A DNA stretch of 64,000 nt from UBA6911 sp964481255 (lineage in GTDB: Bacteria > Acidobacteriota > UBA6911), in contig CAYZTZ010000004.1 in assembly GCA_964481255.1 (NCBI GenBank), forward strand, positions 1 to 64,000, given 5' to 3'. Of the stretch, positions 16,291 to 24,563 are shown piece by piece. The translations under genes and the position numbers were made by a program. Each line of letters opens with the position of its first letter. Within the stretch, counting starts at the first letter, position 1. Under the pieces are notes generated by a model. The model worked only from the letters and a program-made list of their open reading frames with translations. It ran no database searches and was not told where the DNA came from.

Positions 16291-17382
16291 ATGAGAAACA
16301 GCTGTTTGAAGCCGCCGACGTTGATGATTCTGATCGGCATAGGCATCTTGATCTGCTGCCAATTGCAGTTATTGCATGGGAAGGCACAGGAGGGTAACAG
16401 GCGGACCCGTGCGGGGTACGAAGGGGCAGGGAAGATTCTGATTCCGCACAAGTCATGGCCGTGCGGGATGGCGGAGGGAATTCCCGTACCGGAACGCGGC
16501 GTGCCCGTGCTTGAGGCCGACATGAAGCTGGACCAGGTCTATGAAGTGGGCAGGACGCCCTATGGCCAAAGGGCGGTCTATGTGATTCAGGGGGGCAAGG
16601 TATCGGGCGAAAGGATCACCGGTTCGGTAATGCCCGGAGGCCTCGATTTTCAGCTGAGCTTTTCAAACGGCGGCATGGAAATCGAGGAAATACTCGTTCT
16701 GCAGACGAGCGACGGGAAATACATCTATCTTCGAATCCCCGGAGCGGCGGCGGATCAGAGCGACATACGGATGGTGCCGGATTTTGAAGCGCCGAACGCA
16801 AGCGGCTATAGCTGGCTTAACTCAGGGAAATATGCAGGGAGGCGGGTCCTGGATCCGGCCGTCAGGACCGTGAAGCTGATCGTTTACGACGTATCCGGTC
16901 TGCAAACCAAAGCGGATGCGACGAACTCCATCAGGGTGACCAAGCCGGCGGATGTCCTGGATCAGCCGTGGGATTATCGAAAGGCGACGGCCGAGGAGAA
17001 GCGGGGCGACCGGTTAATCACCGAAAATGTCACTCTGGGGGCAAGCCAGACTGTGGGAGCGACCAAGAGAGGCAACCGAAACATCATTCCGATCACGGGC
17101 GGGACTCTTGGCGGAAAGATCACCGGAAAGATTCTGCCGGGCGGCGCGGACTACCAGAACCTGGCGAACCCGGCGACAATTGATGCGCGCTATCTCTGGC
17201 AAACGAGCAACGGGGAAGTGATCATTGTGCGCAACGGCGGCTCGTTTGGATTGCTGGCCCCGTCATTTGAGGCTCGGGTGGACGGCAAATATGCGTGGTT
17301 GAACGGCGGTTTATACCTTAGTTCGAATCCAGGCATGGGGTCCGGCGGGGTCTCTCTCACTTTCTATGAGAGCATCCGGTAA
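16291..17382 (+). CDS. Secreted protein with two tandem DUF3237 domains
   Basis: The product has 363 residues. GAGGTGA precedes ATG 16291. A hydrophobic N-terminus (ILIGIGILICCQLQLLHG) is a signal peptide or anchor. Domain 1 spans about residues 70-205 (VLEADMKLDQVYEVG, VMPGGLDFQL, SDGKYIYLRIPG). Domain 2 spans about 232-363 (ENVTLGASQTVG, RNIIPITGGTLGG, ILPGGADYQNL, SNGEVIIVRNGGSFG). Domain 2 is closest to the single-domain protein at 9584-10378. It follows the second tannase by 52 bp and is probably in its operon. A role in handling products of the esterases is inferred from position only. Confidence 0.8.
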   Translation: MRNSCLKPPTLMILIGIGILICCQLQLLHGKAQEGNRRTRAGYEGAGKILIPHKSWPCGMAEGIPVPERGVPVLEADMKLDQVYEVGRTPYGQRAVYVIQGGKVSGERITGSVMPGGLDFQLSFSNGGMEIEEILVLQTSDGKYIYLRIPGAAADQSDIRMVPDFEAPNASGYSWLNSGKYAGRRVLDPAVRTVKLIVYDVSGLQTKADATNSIRVTKPADVLDQPWDYRKATAEEKRGDRLITENVTLGASQTVGATKRGNRNIIPITGGTLGGKITGKILPGGADYQNLANPATIDARYLWQTSNGEVIIVRNGGSFGLLAPSFEARVDGKYAWLNGGLYLSSNPGMGSGGVSLTFYESIR

Positions 17383-17817
17383 AGTGTCCACCGCTTCCGG
17401 CGGGAGTCTGATCCATACCCATCGGCAAAACCCGGCGTAATAACGACGGCATGCGCAATGGCGGCCGCATCCTGCAGTGGGCGGGGCGAAACCCGTTTCG
17501 ATGCCGGGCCCGGTTCAACCCGGGGGAAGCGGTCCGCGATGACTATTCCGCCACACAAGCGGTGATCGGGCGGCGCGGTTTTGGTGCAGGAGCCGGTTAA
17601 GCACAGAAAACCTCCGCGCCGATGTGCTCCCGGCCATCGATGGATCTGGCAAGATTATGTTCAAATGAGGCGCCGGAATACCCCCGCCGGAGTCCTTCCC
17701 GTTCGCATCCGTCCCCCGCGGCTCGCAGACCATTCTCCCCCGTGGATACTCTCGCTGCCTGAACCGCCTTTATCCCGGAAGGGAAAAGCAAACCGCCATC
17801 TGCGATCAGGCGGCCCG
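17383..17817. other. 435-bp convergent gap, nothing recognised
   Basis: It lies between the ends of two converging genes. Short open frames on both strands have no ribosome binding site and no protein-like motifs. No clear terminator hairpin with a T-run was found. Confidence 0.4.
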
Positions 17818-18504
17818 TCACTTGCCGTCGCCGCCGGACTCCGCTTCCAGCGGAACCGCCAGGGCTTTGTCGAGAGAGATCTGGATCGTGGAGCCTCTGC
17901 GGATCTCAAGGTCCTTTCCGCGAGTCGAGAAAACGGTCGCAAGGCCCACCGCAGTGCCGGCGCCGGCGCCGATGCGAGCCCCTTTTCCGCCGCCGGCGAG
18001 GGCTCCGATCCCCGCACCGGCAAGCCCGGGCGCAATAATCCTCCCGGCATCCCTTCCTTCAGAGCCTGCGCCCTCCACCGCGCCTTCATAGCGAACAGCC
18101 GGATTGCCGTCGGAATCCACCCTTGTAAGCGTCGCGACAATCGGCAACTCGCCCTTCCCGGGGATCTGGACGGAATGGAAAATAAGGTTCATGACCGCTT
18201 TCCCTTTGAACCTCCCGGGGCGCGTCACGCGCGAGATGCTGCCCGTCACATAGCTCCCTTTGGGAATCACCACCCGGTCTCCCGCGCAAACGGGCGATAT
18301 GACAACGGCCGTGAAGGAATCGCCCTCGCTGTTCACTCTTGTGCTCAAGTGATCGTTCAGCTGCAGGGAAATCAGGGTGCCTTGCGCAAGGACAGTCTCC
18401 GGGGCGGCCAAAACTGCGGCATGCGTCTGGAGAAAACACGCCAAAGCCGGAATCAATGCCAGCCTGCAGCGTCTTCGCACCAGGATATTGTTATGCAACC
18501 TCAT
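17818..18504 (-). CDS. Secreted glycine-rich protein of unknown function
   Basis: The product has 228 residues. ATG 18504 is preferred because it opens a signal-like sequence (RLALIPALACFLQTHA); an upstream ATG at 18552 adds 16 residues. The mature part begins with a short beta domain: GTLISLQLNDHLSTRVNSEGDSFTAVV and DRVVIPKGSYVTGSI. This pattern of a repeatedly stated ceiling on solubility or leakage, VIP(K/A)GS, recurs in secreted proteins of Acidobacteriota. Residues about 150-195 are a glycine/alanine-rich, glycine-zipper-like membrane-associating segment (GAGIGALAGGGKG), followed by a basic RRGSTIQISLDKALAVPL end. No enzyme residues are seen. It diverges from the CPBP protease gene. Confidence 0.6.
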   Translation of the reverse strand: MRLHNNILVRRRCRLALIPALACFLQTHAAVLAAPETVLAQGTLISLQLNDHLSTRVNSEGDSFTAVVISPVCAGDRVVIPKGSYVTGSISRVTRPGRFKGKAVMNLIFHSVQIPGKGELPIVATLTRVDSDGNPAVRYEGAVEGAGSEGRDAGRIIAPGLAGAGIGALAGGGKGARIGAGAGTAVGLATVFSTRGKDLEIRRGSTIQISLDKALAVPLEAESGGDGK

Positions 18505-18767
18505 TAGCGCCTTTAATCCTAATCCCGCATATACCAAATACATGGATGACAATGCGGATTCAAGGGTTCAGCATTTTATGAGGCGGCAAAGCCGCCGAAA
18601 TCGCCGCAGGAACAGCCGGCCACGAATTGCACAAAACATATTTTCGCTGGTGAAATTCGCCCGATTCGTGCAATCCGTGGAGCCTTCACCGGACCCGGCG
18701 CCTCCGGGCAACCCATACAAATAATGCGACAAATAATTGAAAACAAAAAACATGCATGGCATCCGTC

Positions 18768-18796
18768 TTGACTATCGAAGCGCTTGCTGATAGGTT
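18768..18796 (+). promoter_or_regulatory. Promoter candidate giving a leaderless CPBP transcript
   Basis: TTGACT (18768-18773), 17 bases and TAGGTT (18791-18796, of the form TANNNT) precede the CPBP gene. The expected transcription start falls on or next to the ATG at 18803, and no ribosome binding site is present. The rest of the 298-bp divergent region holds a GGCGGC/GCCGCC hairpin at 18582-18596 and nothing else recognisable. Confidence 0.35.
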
Positions 18797-18802
18797 CAAG
18801 AA

Positions 18803-19543
18803 ATGGACGACCAACTGGCGCCTCCCAACAAACCTCCCATATCATGGTTGGAACGCTTTCAGGCCCTTTTTGAGGTCCTCCTGATTTCCGGCCTGATATC
18901 GAGCTTTCTGGCTGCTCTTCCTTTTTCCCTGATTATGGGAAAGAAGTTCCATCTTCTCACAAGCGATGTTCAGCTTATATCGGTCTTCCTTCTGCTCGAA
19001 TCCGGCATCACCTTCATGATGCTGAAGATCCTGCTTAAAGCCCGCGGCCAGGGGATCGCGGATCTGGGATGGCGAAGGGAGCAATGGGAGCCCAATCTTC
19101 TCCTGGGATTGGTTCTCGTCCCGTTTCTTTTCCTGATCAACGCCGGCGTGTCTTTTATTTTCCGGACCTATCTGCCGAAGTATTATCTCGAGCAGAATCC
19201 CCTTATAGAAATGGTGCAAACGCCTCAGCAGCTTGTCTTGTTCGCTTTTGCGGCCCTCGTGGCGGGAGGGATCAAGGAGGAGCTTCAGCGCGCCTTCATT
19301 CTCAACCATTTCCGCCGATATCTTGGAGGGGCCGCGGCCGGCCTTGTACTGTGGAGCGCCGCCTTCGGAGCCGGGCACTATGTGCAGGGCGTCCAGGGCG
19401 TTTTCCTCGCCGCGGTTTACGGCCTTATTTTCGGATCCATCTATATCCTCCGCGGGAGCGTGATCGCGCCCGTAGCGGCCCATGGGGCCTATGACACCCT
19501 GGCCCTGATAGGATACTGGATATTTTCGGGCCAATTCAAATAG
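18803..19543 (+). CDS. CPBP-family intramembrane glutamic protease
   Basis: The product has 246 residues, with seven or so hydrophobic segments. The C-terminal half has the CPBP (ABI, PF02517) motifs: GIKEELQRAF with the paired glutamates and arginine, then FGAGHYVQGVQG with the second-motif histidine, and VIAPVAAHGAYD with the third. The family includes Rce1-type prenyl-protein proteases and bacteriocin-immunity proteins; the bacterial substrate is usually unknown. The N-terminus DDQLAPPNKPP is cytoplasmic and proline-rich. There is no Shine-Dalgarno sequence before the ATG. It converges on rnc. Confidence 0.85.
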   Translation: MDDQLAPPNKPPISWLERFQALFEVLLISGLISSFLAALPFSLIMGKKFHLLTSDVQLISVFLLLESGITFMMLKILLKARGQGIADLGWRREQWEPNLLLGLVLVPFLFLINAGVSFIFRTYLPKYYLEQNPLIEMVQTPQQLVLFAFAALVAGGIKEELQRAFILNHFRRYLGGAAAGLVLWSAAFGAGHYVQGVQGVFLAAVYGLIFGSIYILRGSVIAPVAAHGAYDTLALIGYWIFSGQFK

Positions 19544-19584
19544 GGTGGGCCGGGATCCCGCTTGCCGGGCTTTCCGGGCCGACT

Positions 19585-20331
19585 TCAGCCTTCGGCGGGC
19601 CCGGTGCCTTCGGCATTCAGCTTTTCAAGAGCAAGGCGGGCCGCGCGCTGTTGCGCCTCCTTTTTGGTGGCGCCCGAAGATTCCGCGGCCACTTCCCCGT
19701 TAATGACGACCTGGACGATAAACGTCTTCCTGTGGTCCGGGCCGATTTCGTTCACCACACGGTACACGGGTTCCGGGCGGCCGAGGTTATGGAGGCGTTC
19801 CTGGAGCGAGGACTTAAAATCCCCATAGGTCAGCTTCCTAAGATCCATGCCTGTTAAGAGCTCCCCGATCTGGCGCTCCACGAAAGCGCCGGCTGCCTCC
19901 ACCCCTCCGTCGAGATAGACCGCTCCAATGATGGCCTCGTAGGCGTCGACCACGATCGCACGTTTCGTCCTGCCCCCGGTCTTCTCCTCGCCGCGGCTCA
20001 GACGGATGAAATCCCCCAGGCGGATCTTTTCCGCCAGTCGTATCAGGTTGGCGGCGCTGACCAGGTAGGCTTTGATCTTGCTGAGCTCGCCTTCCGTGAG
20101 ATCCGGCCAGCGCCGGTAGATCTCCGAGCTGATAAGGAAACCGAGGACCGCATCCCCCAGGAATTCAAGGGACTCGTTGTCCCGGAGCTTTTGTTCCTCG
20201 TGTTCGTTGACAAAGGATCGGTGCGTCAGGGCCTGGGCAAGGAGCACCGGGTCCCGGAAGCTGTATCCCAGCAGGTCCTCCACCTCGCGCAGGCTTATTT
20301 CCGGAGCCGTTTCCCCCGCGCCCTCCATCAT
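19585..20331 (-). CDS. rnc: Ribonuclease III
   Basis: The product has 248 residues. It cleaves double-stranded RNA in rRNA and mRNA processing. The N-terminal endonuclease domain has the signature NESLEFLGDAVLG with metal-binding Glu/Asp, and DAYEAIIGAVYLDGG supplies the remaining acidic residues. The C-terminal double-stranded RNA-binding domain runs from about residue 170 (DFKSSLQERLH) to GATKKEAQQRAARLALEKL. The length is normal. It is the last gene of nrdR-thiL-rnc, 51 bp after thiL. An acidic tail-like start (MMEGAGETAPE) precedes the domain; GGGAGG lies upstream. Confidence 0.95.
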   Translation of the reverse strand: MMEGAGETAPEISLREVEDLLGYSFRDPVLLAQALTHRSFVNEHEEQKLRDNESLEFLGDAVLGFLISSEIYRRWPDLTEGELSKIKAYLVSAANLIRLAEKIRLGDFIRLSRGEEKTGGRTKRAIVVDAYEAIIGAVYLDGGVEAAGAFVERQIGELLTGMDLRKLTYGDFKSSLQERLHNLGRPEPVYRVVNEIGPDHRKTFIVQVVINGEVAAESSGATKKEAQQRAARLALEKLNAEGTGPAEG

Positions 20332-20382
20332 GGATCCCTCCCCATTTTTTCTTTCCGCGCGATCGGACGCCTGTCTGCGGCG

Positions 20383-21441
20383 CTAAATGTCCCGCAAAAG
20401 CCGCCGTGCCCCGGACCTTCGTCCACGAAAGCGGCCCCGAAAATGATCATATCCCAGCTCCGCCAGCCGGCGGCGTTTCCCGCCGGGCTCAACCAGCCAC
20501 ACCTTCCCGGCGTCGCGCGTCAGATGCCCTATGCGCGTCAGCTTCGGAAAGCACGCGGGATACTCCGTTTCAAGCCTTTCAGCCCTGGACGGCGGAACCG
20601 CGAACAGCAGCTCAAAGTCCTCGCCTCCGTGCAAAGCCAGACGCAAGGGATCGCATCCCCAGGACGCGCTCTCGGGAAAGACGGGAATACGGGCCGCGTG
20701 AACCTCCGCGCCCACCCTGCTGGCGTCGCACAGCCGCGGCAGATCGACGGAAAGGCCGTCGCTGAGATCCATCATGCAGCGGACCATGCCGGACTGCGCG
20801 AGCCATAATCCCGCTTCACAGCGCGGCTCAGGCTTTCGATGGGCCCGGATCGCTTCCATTCGCGCCCTAGAGGAGGAAGGCCGAAGCCCCTTTTCGAGCA
20901 GTTTCAGCCCCGCGGCCGACCGGCCCAGAACTCCGGTAACGTAGAGCGCGTCGCCGGCGCGTCCTCCGGAACGGTAGAGAACCCTGCGGTGCAGGGATTC
21001 ACCCATAGCTGTTATCGAAATCACGATGCCGCTCTCGGAGCGGGATAAATCTCCCCCGATCAGCAGCGCGCCTTTCCTGCAGCCCAGCTCCGTCAAGCCG
21101 TCATAAAAGCGCAGGACCCATCGCTCGGAGATATCTTTGGGAAGCCCGAGCGAAACCGCGTAAAAACGAGGACGCGCTCCCATGGAAGCCAGGTCGCTCA
21201 GATTCACGGAAATCGACTTATAGCCCAGATCGAAAGGCGCGATCCACTCCCGCCGGAAATCGATGTTTTCCAGCAGCATGTCCGTCGTAAGCGTCCAGAC
21301 CTCTTCCCTTCTTCCCAGGCGGAGGACGGCGGCGTCATCCCCTATCCCCATGATTATCGGGGAGCTCTTGCCCCCGTACCGATCCCGCAGAAGGCGGATG
21401 AGCCTGTTTTCTCCGGTCAATTGAGTCGGCTTGCTGGACAT
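20383..21441 (-). CDS. thiL: Thiamine-monophosphate kinase
   Basis: The product has 352 residues. It phosphorylates thiamine monophosphate to thiamine diphosphate. The AIRS/PurM-like fold is shown by GIGDDAAVLRLG, SVNLSDLASMGARPRF, LIGGDLSRSESGIV, DLSDGLSVDLPRLCDASRVG and ALHGGEDFELLFAVP, which contain the aspartates binding metal, ATP and substrate. The C-terminus is basic (GRFRGRRSGARRLLRDI) and longer than typical. It sits between nrdR (56 bp) and rnc (51 bp) in one operon. No TPP riboswitch was recognised upstream. Confidence 0.95.
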   Translation of the reverse strand: MSSKPTQLTGENRLIRLLRDRYGGKSSPIIMGIGDDAAVLRLGRREEVWTLTTDMLLENIDFRREWIAPFDLGYKSISVNLSDLASMGARPRFYAVSLGLPKDISERWVLRFYDGLTELGCRKGALLIGGDLSRSESGIVISITAMGESLHRRVLYRSGGRAGDALYVTGVLGRSAAGLKLLEKGLRPSSSRARMEAIRAHRKPEPRCEAGLWLAQSGMVRCMMDLSDGLSVDLPRLCDASRVGAEVHAARIPVFPESASWGCDPLRLALHGGEDFELLFAVPPSRAERLETEYPACFPKLTRIGHLTRDAGKVWLVEPGGKRRRLAELGYDHFRGRFRGRRSGARRLLRDI

Positions 21442-21497
21442 GCGCGTGGTTGGCGGAACCGCAAAGAAGACCCCATACCGGCCCGGCGGAGCCTGTT

Positions 21498-21956
21498 CTA
21501 TTGCCTTTTCTCGAAAAGCTCGTTGATTTCGGTCATGAATTCGCTGACATCCTCGAATTCAAGATAGACCGAAGCGAACCGCAGGTAGGCGACCTTGTCG
21601 ATTCGCTTGAGTTCCGAGAGAACGATCTTCCCGATGGTGACCGACTCCAGCTCGCGTTCCGGGCTCTCCTGAACGGTTTGTTCGACCCTGTCGACGATTT
21701 TTTCGAGCTGCATCAGGCTGACCGGCCTCTTTTCACAGGCCTTAAGCAGACCGTTCAGTATCTTGCTCCGGTCAAACCTTTCCCTCCCTCCGTCCTTTTT
21801 AACAACCATGTAGGGTATTTCATCGATGCGCTCGTAGCTGGTGAAGCGCCGTCCGCAGTTCAGGCATTGGCGTCTGCGCCGGATCGCGTCCCCGTCGCGG
21901 CTTTCCCGTGAATCCACAACCCTGTCCTTTAAAAACCCGCAGTAAGGACACTTCAT
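21498..21956 (-). CDS. nrdR: Transcriptional repressor of ribonucleotide reductase genes
   Basis: The product has 152 residues. The start at 21956 gives the standard N-terminus MKCPYCG; the open frame extends 37 residues upstream without family similarity. The zinc ribbon has CPYC and CLNCGRRFTSYER. The ATP-cone covers about residues 50-140 (VVKKDGGRERFDRSKILNGL, ACEKRP, VAYLRFASVYLEFEDVSEF). It senses nucleotide state and represses nrd genes. No nrd gene is in the window. It is first in the operon with thiL and rnc. Confidence 0.95.
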   Translation of the reverse strand: MKCPYCGFLKDRVVDSRESRDGDAIRRRRQCLNCGRRFTSYERIDEIPYMVVKKDGGRERFDRSKILNGLLKACEKRPVSLMQLEKIVDRVEQTVQESPERELESVTIGKIVLSELKRIDKVAYLRFASVYLEFEDVSEFMTEINELFEKRQ

Positions 21957-22047
21957 GGCGCGGCCTTTGCGATCGATCGCTTCAGAAGGCTCCCGTCCCC
22001 GCTTTGGCGCGGCGGCATAACCTTTATAACACAATGATCTTGTAAGA

Positions 22048-22074
22048 CTTATAGGAAAATATCCCAAACGTCAA
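22048..22074 (-). promoter_or_regulatory. Promoter candidate for nrdR-thiL-rnc
   Basis: On the minus strand TTGACG (22074-22069) is followed after 15 bases by TATAAG (22053-22048). The spacing is short, but the position, about 95 bp before nrdR in the divergent region, is right. Confidence 0.35.
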
Positions 22075-22317
22075 GCATAAAGCTGCGCCGCATGAGAAAG
22101 CTCGCGGGCCGCCTCTAATGGGACGCCTCCGTGCCGCCGCGACCCGAAACAGGCCGCGAGCTCCGCTTTTTCAGAAGGCAATCAAAAATCCATTCACCCT
22201 TGAAGGTAATCTTATGATATTTATGCAGAAAAGGATTTTATCGGAAGCCCGGAAATCGGACAGATCGGCGTTTTTTTGAACTTTATCGCCCATCGCTTCG
22301 TTTCCATTGTTGAGAAC

Positions 22318-22920
22318 ATGACAGTGACCAAGGAGTTGCGAGTGCTCTCAGGCGATCTCAAACTTGTTGAGCGCTGTCTTCAGGGAGACGACGCCGCCTG
22401 GGAAAGCATGGTGAAATCCTTTGGTCGGCGAATTTACAATTTGAGCTATCGATACACAAACCGAAAGGACGAAGCGGAAGACCTCACACAGGAAATCTTG
22501 ATCCGGGTATATCAGAACCTTAAAAGCTACCGCTCGGAGGCAGGCAATCTTCAGAACTGGATTCTGAGAGTGGCGAGAAACATGATTATCGATCATTACA
22601 GGCAGGTGCGGCGATCCCCGCAGACGGGGGGGAGCGAGGAATTGGAAAACACGAACATCCGGGATAGCAAGACGCTCAATCCCCATCAGGCTGCGGAACA
22701 GCTTGAGGCGGTGCGGTTCCTCCGGGATGGGCTCCAGTCTCTTTCCCCTGAACTAAAAGAGGCCATTATACTTAGAGATATAGAAGAGATGGCCTACGAG
22801 GAGATCGCCGACATGCTCAACGTCCCCGAGGGAACGGTGAAAAGCCGGATAAACCGCGGCCGGCTCGAACTGGCCAGAATCTTGATGAAGCGGCGCACCC
22901 AGTTGGGAAGCGCTTTATAG
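22318..22920 (+). CDS. ECF-type RNA polymerase sigma factor
   Basis: The product has 200 residues. ATG 22318 is preferred over a TTG at 22276. Region 2 (about 25-95) has YNLSYRYTNRKDEAEDLTQEILIRVYQNL and the -10-contacting NWILRVARNMIIDHYRQ. Region 4 (about 135-190) has LSPELKEAIILRDIEEMAYEEIADMLNVPEGTVKSRINRGR. It resembles the RpoE-like group. The next gene, eight bases downstream, encodes a zinc-binding anti-sigma factor, so this sigma is probably held at the membrane until an envelope signal releases it. The likely targets are the downstream envelope genes. Confidence 0.92.
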   Translation: MTVTKELRVLSGDLKLVERCLQGDDAAWESMVKSFGRRIYNLSYRYTNRKDEAEDLTQEILIRVYQNLKSYRSEAGNLQNWILRVARNMIIDHYRQVRRSPQTGGSEELENTNIRDSKTLNPHQAAEQLEAVRFLRDGLQSLSPELKEAIILRDIEEMAYEEIADMLNVPEGTVKSRINRGRLELARILMKRRTQLGSAL

Positions 22921-22928
22921 GAGCGGCC

Positions 22929-23582
22929 ATGGATTGCCCTAAAGTGGAGGAGAGGCTGAGCGAGTACATGGAACGCAGCCTTTCGTTTGAAAGCATGGCG
23001 CAGGTCTCCGAGCACCTCTTGACATGCCCGCGATGCTCCGCCCTGCTCAACGAGATGCAGTCCGTTGTTTCGCTCTGCCGCCGTTTACCCGATCTTGAGA
23101 TGGATCCGGACCTGGTCGACAGGATCCTGATCCGCACATTGGGACGCCCGCGGCGCCGGTCCTTTTTCGAGCGCCTGAGGATAAACCTGGTCCAGCCGTT
23201 TTTCACCCCGCGGTATGCCGTCGGGGCCGGTCTGGCGACTCTCTTCCTGGCATTGATGATCAATCTCATGGGACCCCGCATGCCGGCGGCTCCGTCGGCC
23301 GTTTCCCCTTCGAGCGTATTCAGCCTGCTGGACAGGGGCGTGCAGCGTCTCTACAGCGGGGGACTTAAAGCCTATGACAAAACAAGCCAGTGGCAGGCCC
23401 AGTTCAGCTCTTTCAAAAGGAGCACCTTCAACAGGATGCGCTTCATGATCGAGTGGATCGAGGTCCCGATGGAGGGGAGGAAGAAATCCGAAAAGCCTGA
23501 ACAGCGGGAAGAACAGTCGCCTCAGGAGAAGAGGAGCGGCCTGATGGAGATGTCGGCCTGCAATGCCCGGATCCGCTCGTGA
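22929..23582 (+). CDS. Membrane anti-sigma factor with zinc-binding domain
   Basis: The product has 217 residues. The N-terminal ZAS domain has MDCPKVEERLSEYMERSL followed by EHLLTCPRC, the His-x3-Cys-x2-Cys motif. A single membrane span lies at about residues 98-117 (AVGAGLATLFLALMINLMGP). The periplasmic part ends in a charged Lys/Glu/Gln-rich tail (about 180-205). It sits eight bases after the sigma gene, the usual cognate arrangement, and should sequester region 2/4 of that sigma in the cytoplasm. Confidence 0.88.
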   Translation: MDCPKVEERLSEYMERSLSFESMAQVSEHLLTCPRCSALLNEMQSVVSLCRRLPDLEMDPDLVDRILIRTLGRPRRRSFFERLRINLVQPFFTPRYAVGAGLATLFLALMINLMGPRMPAAPSAVSPSSVFSLLDRGVQRLYSGGLKAYDKTSQWQAQFSSFKRSTFNRMRFMIEWIEVPMEGRKKSEKPEQREEQSPQEKRSGLMEMSACNARIRS

Positions 23583-23678
23583 GCGCGAGACCCGGGGTTA
23601 TCGGTTTATTGCAGAGGCGGTTATGCAGCCGGCAGATGGTGCCTGTCGGGTTCAGCTGCCGGAGAGAGGAGATCGGCT

Positions 23679-24338
23679 ATGAAATGCGCGTTTCACCCTG
23701 AAGTGGAAGCCGGGGAATTTTGCAGTGTCTGCGGCAAGGCACTTTGCGCAGAGTGCGCCCATAAGATCAAGAACAAACTTTACTGCCAGAGCTGCCTGGT
23801 TGAGGGAGCGGACTGGGCCGCCACGATGAAAAACCTCCGGCTGCCCGCCGACGCGCCCAAAAAGGCGGCGTGGCTTTCGCTGATTCCCGGCATGGGCGCC
23901 GTTTACAACAACGAATACACGAAGGCTCTCACCTATTTCGCCGTTTGGGCGGGCCTGTCCATTATGGGGAACAAGATACACGGGATCTTCGGCTTCGGCG
24001 CGGTTGTTTTCATTATTTTCACCATGTTCGACTCGTACCGCATCGCGGAGGCCAGGGCGCGCGAACGTATCCAGGCCGGTCCCGCAACCGCGGCGTCCGC
24101 CTGGAGAGACCCAAGCGGCATCGGCTGGGGTATCGCCCTGATCGTCATCGGCATGCTGTTTTTGCTGCAAAACATCATCCCCTATCAGTATCTGAACCGT
24201 CTCTGGCCCCTGCTGTTCGTGCTTCTCGGCGGCTATCTCATCTATCGCGCCCTGGGGGAGCGCGAGAGCCGGTCCCCGAGCGCCCCGGTGCCGCCGCCCG
24301 CGCCATACGACGGTCCCGCGACAAAGGAGGATATCTGA
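23679..24338 (+). CDS. B-box zinc finger membrane protein with LiaI-like end
   Basis: The product has 219 residues. The N-terminus is a B-box-type zinc finger: MKCAFHPEVEAGEFCSVCGK, LCAECAH, LYCQSC. A TM2/DUF5683-like pair of spans follows (LSLIPGMGAVYNNEYTKAL, YFAVWAGLSIMG, FGAVVFIIFTMFDSYRIAEA). The C-terminal third has two LiaI-like spans (GIALIVIGMLFLLQNIIP, LWPLLFVLLGGYLIYRALG), then a proline-rich tail. This domain mix is common in envelope-stress loci. It follows the anti-sigma gene and ends one base before the next gene, so the genes are cotranscribed. Confidence 0.78.
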   Translation: MKCAFHPEVEAGEFCSVCGKALCAECAHKIKNKLYCQSCLVEGADWAATMKNLRLPADAPKKAAWLSLIPGMGAVYNNEYTKALTYFAVWAGLSIMGNKIHGIFGFGAVVFIIFTMFDSYRIAEARARERIQAGPATAASAWRDPSGIGWGIALIVIGMLFLLQNIIPYQYLNRLWPLLFVLLGGYLIYRALGERESRSPSAPVPPPAPYDGPATKEDI

Positions 24339-24339
24339 A

Positions 24340-24561
24340 ATGTCCCATAGAACGGCCGGAGGCGCCCTGACGGCGGGTTTGATTCTGATAACTCTCGGCG
24401 TGATCTTTCTGATTGAGAATTTTTATGCGCCCTTTTCCGCGTGGCGCCTGATCGCCCGTTATTGGCCGGTCATACTCATTATCGTCGGGGTACGAAAAGC
24501 CGTCGATTATTTCGCATGGCGGGACATTTCCGCCGCGCCGGATAAAACCTTAAAGGAGTGA
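24340..24561 (+). CDS. Small LiaI/LiaF-like two-span membrane protein
   Basis: The product has 73 residues. Two spans (GLILITLGVIFLIENF, YWPVILIIVGVRKAVDYF) match the LiaF/DUF5668 transmembrane unit. The same unit begins the next protein (ARYWPVLLILLGLGKVIDYY) and ends the previous one, giving three versions in a row. TGA 24559-24561 lies two bases before the next start, and AAAGGAG within this gene's end serves as that gene's ribosome binding site. It probably forms part of a membrane sensor with its neighbours. Confidence 0.75.
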   Translation: MSHRTAGGALTAGLILITLGVIFLIENFYAPFSAWRLIARYWPVILIIVGVRKAVDYFAWRDISAAPDKTLKE

Positions 24562-24563
24562 AC

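Noticed and set aside
17581..18507. 308-codon plus-strand open frame
   Set aside because: It covers the certain signal-peptide gene on the minus strand and shows no family similarity.
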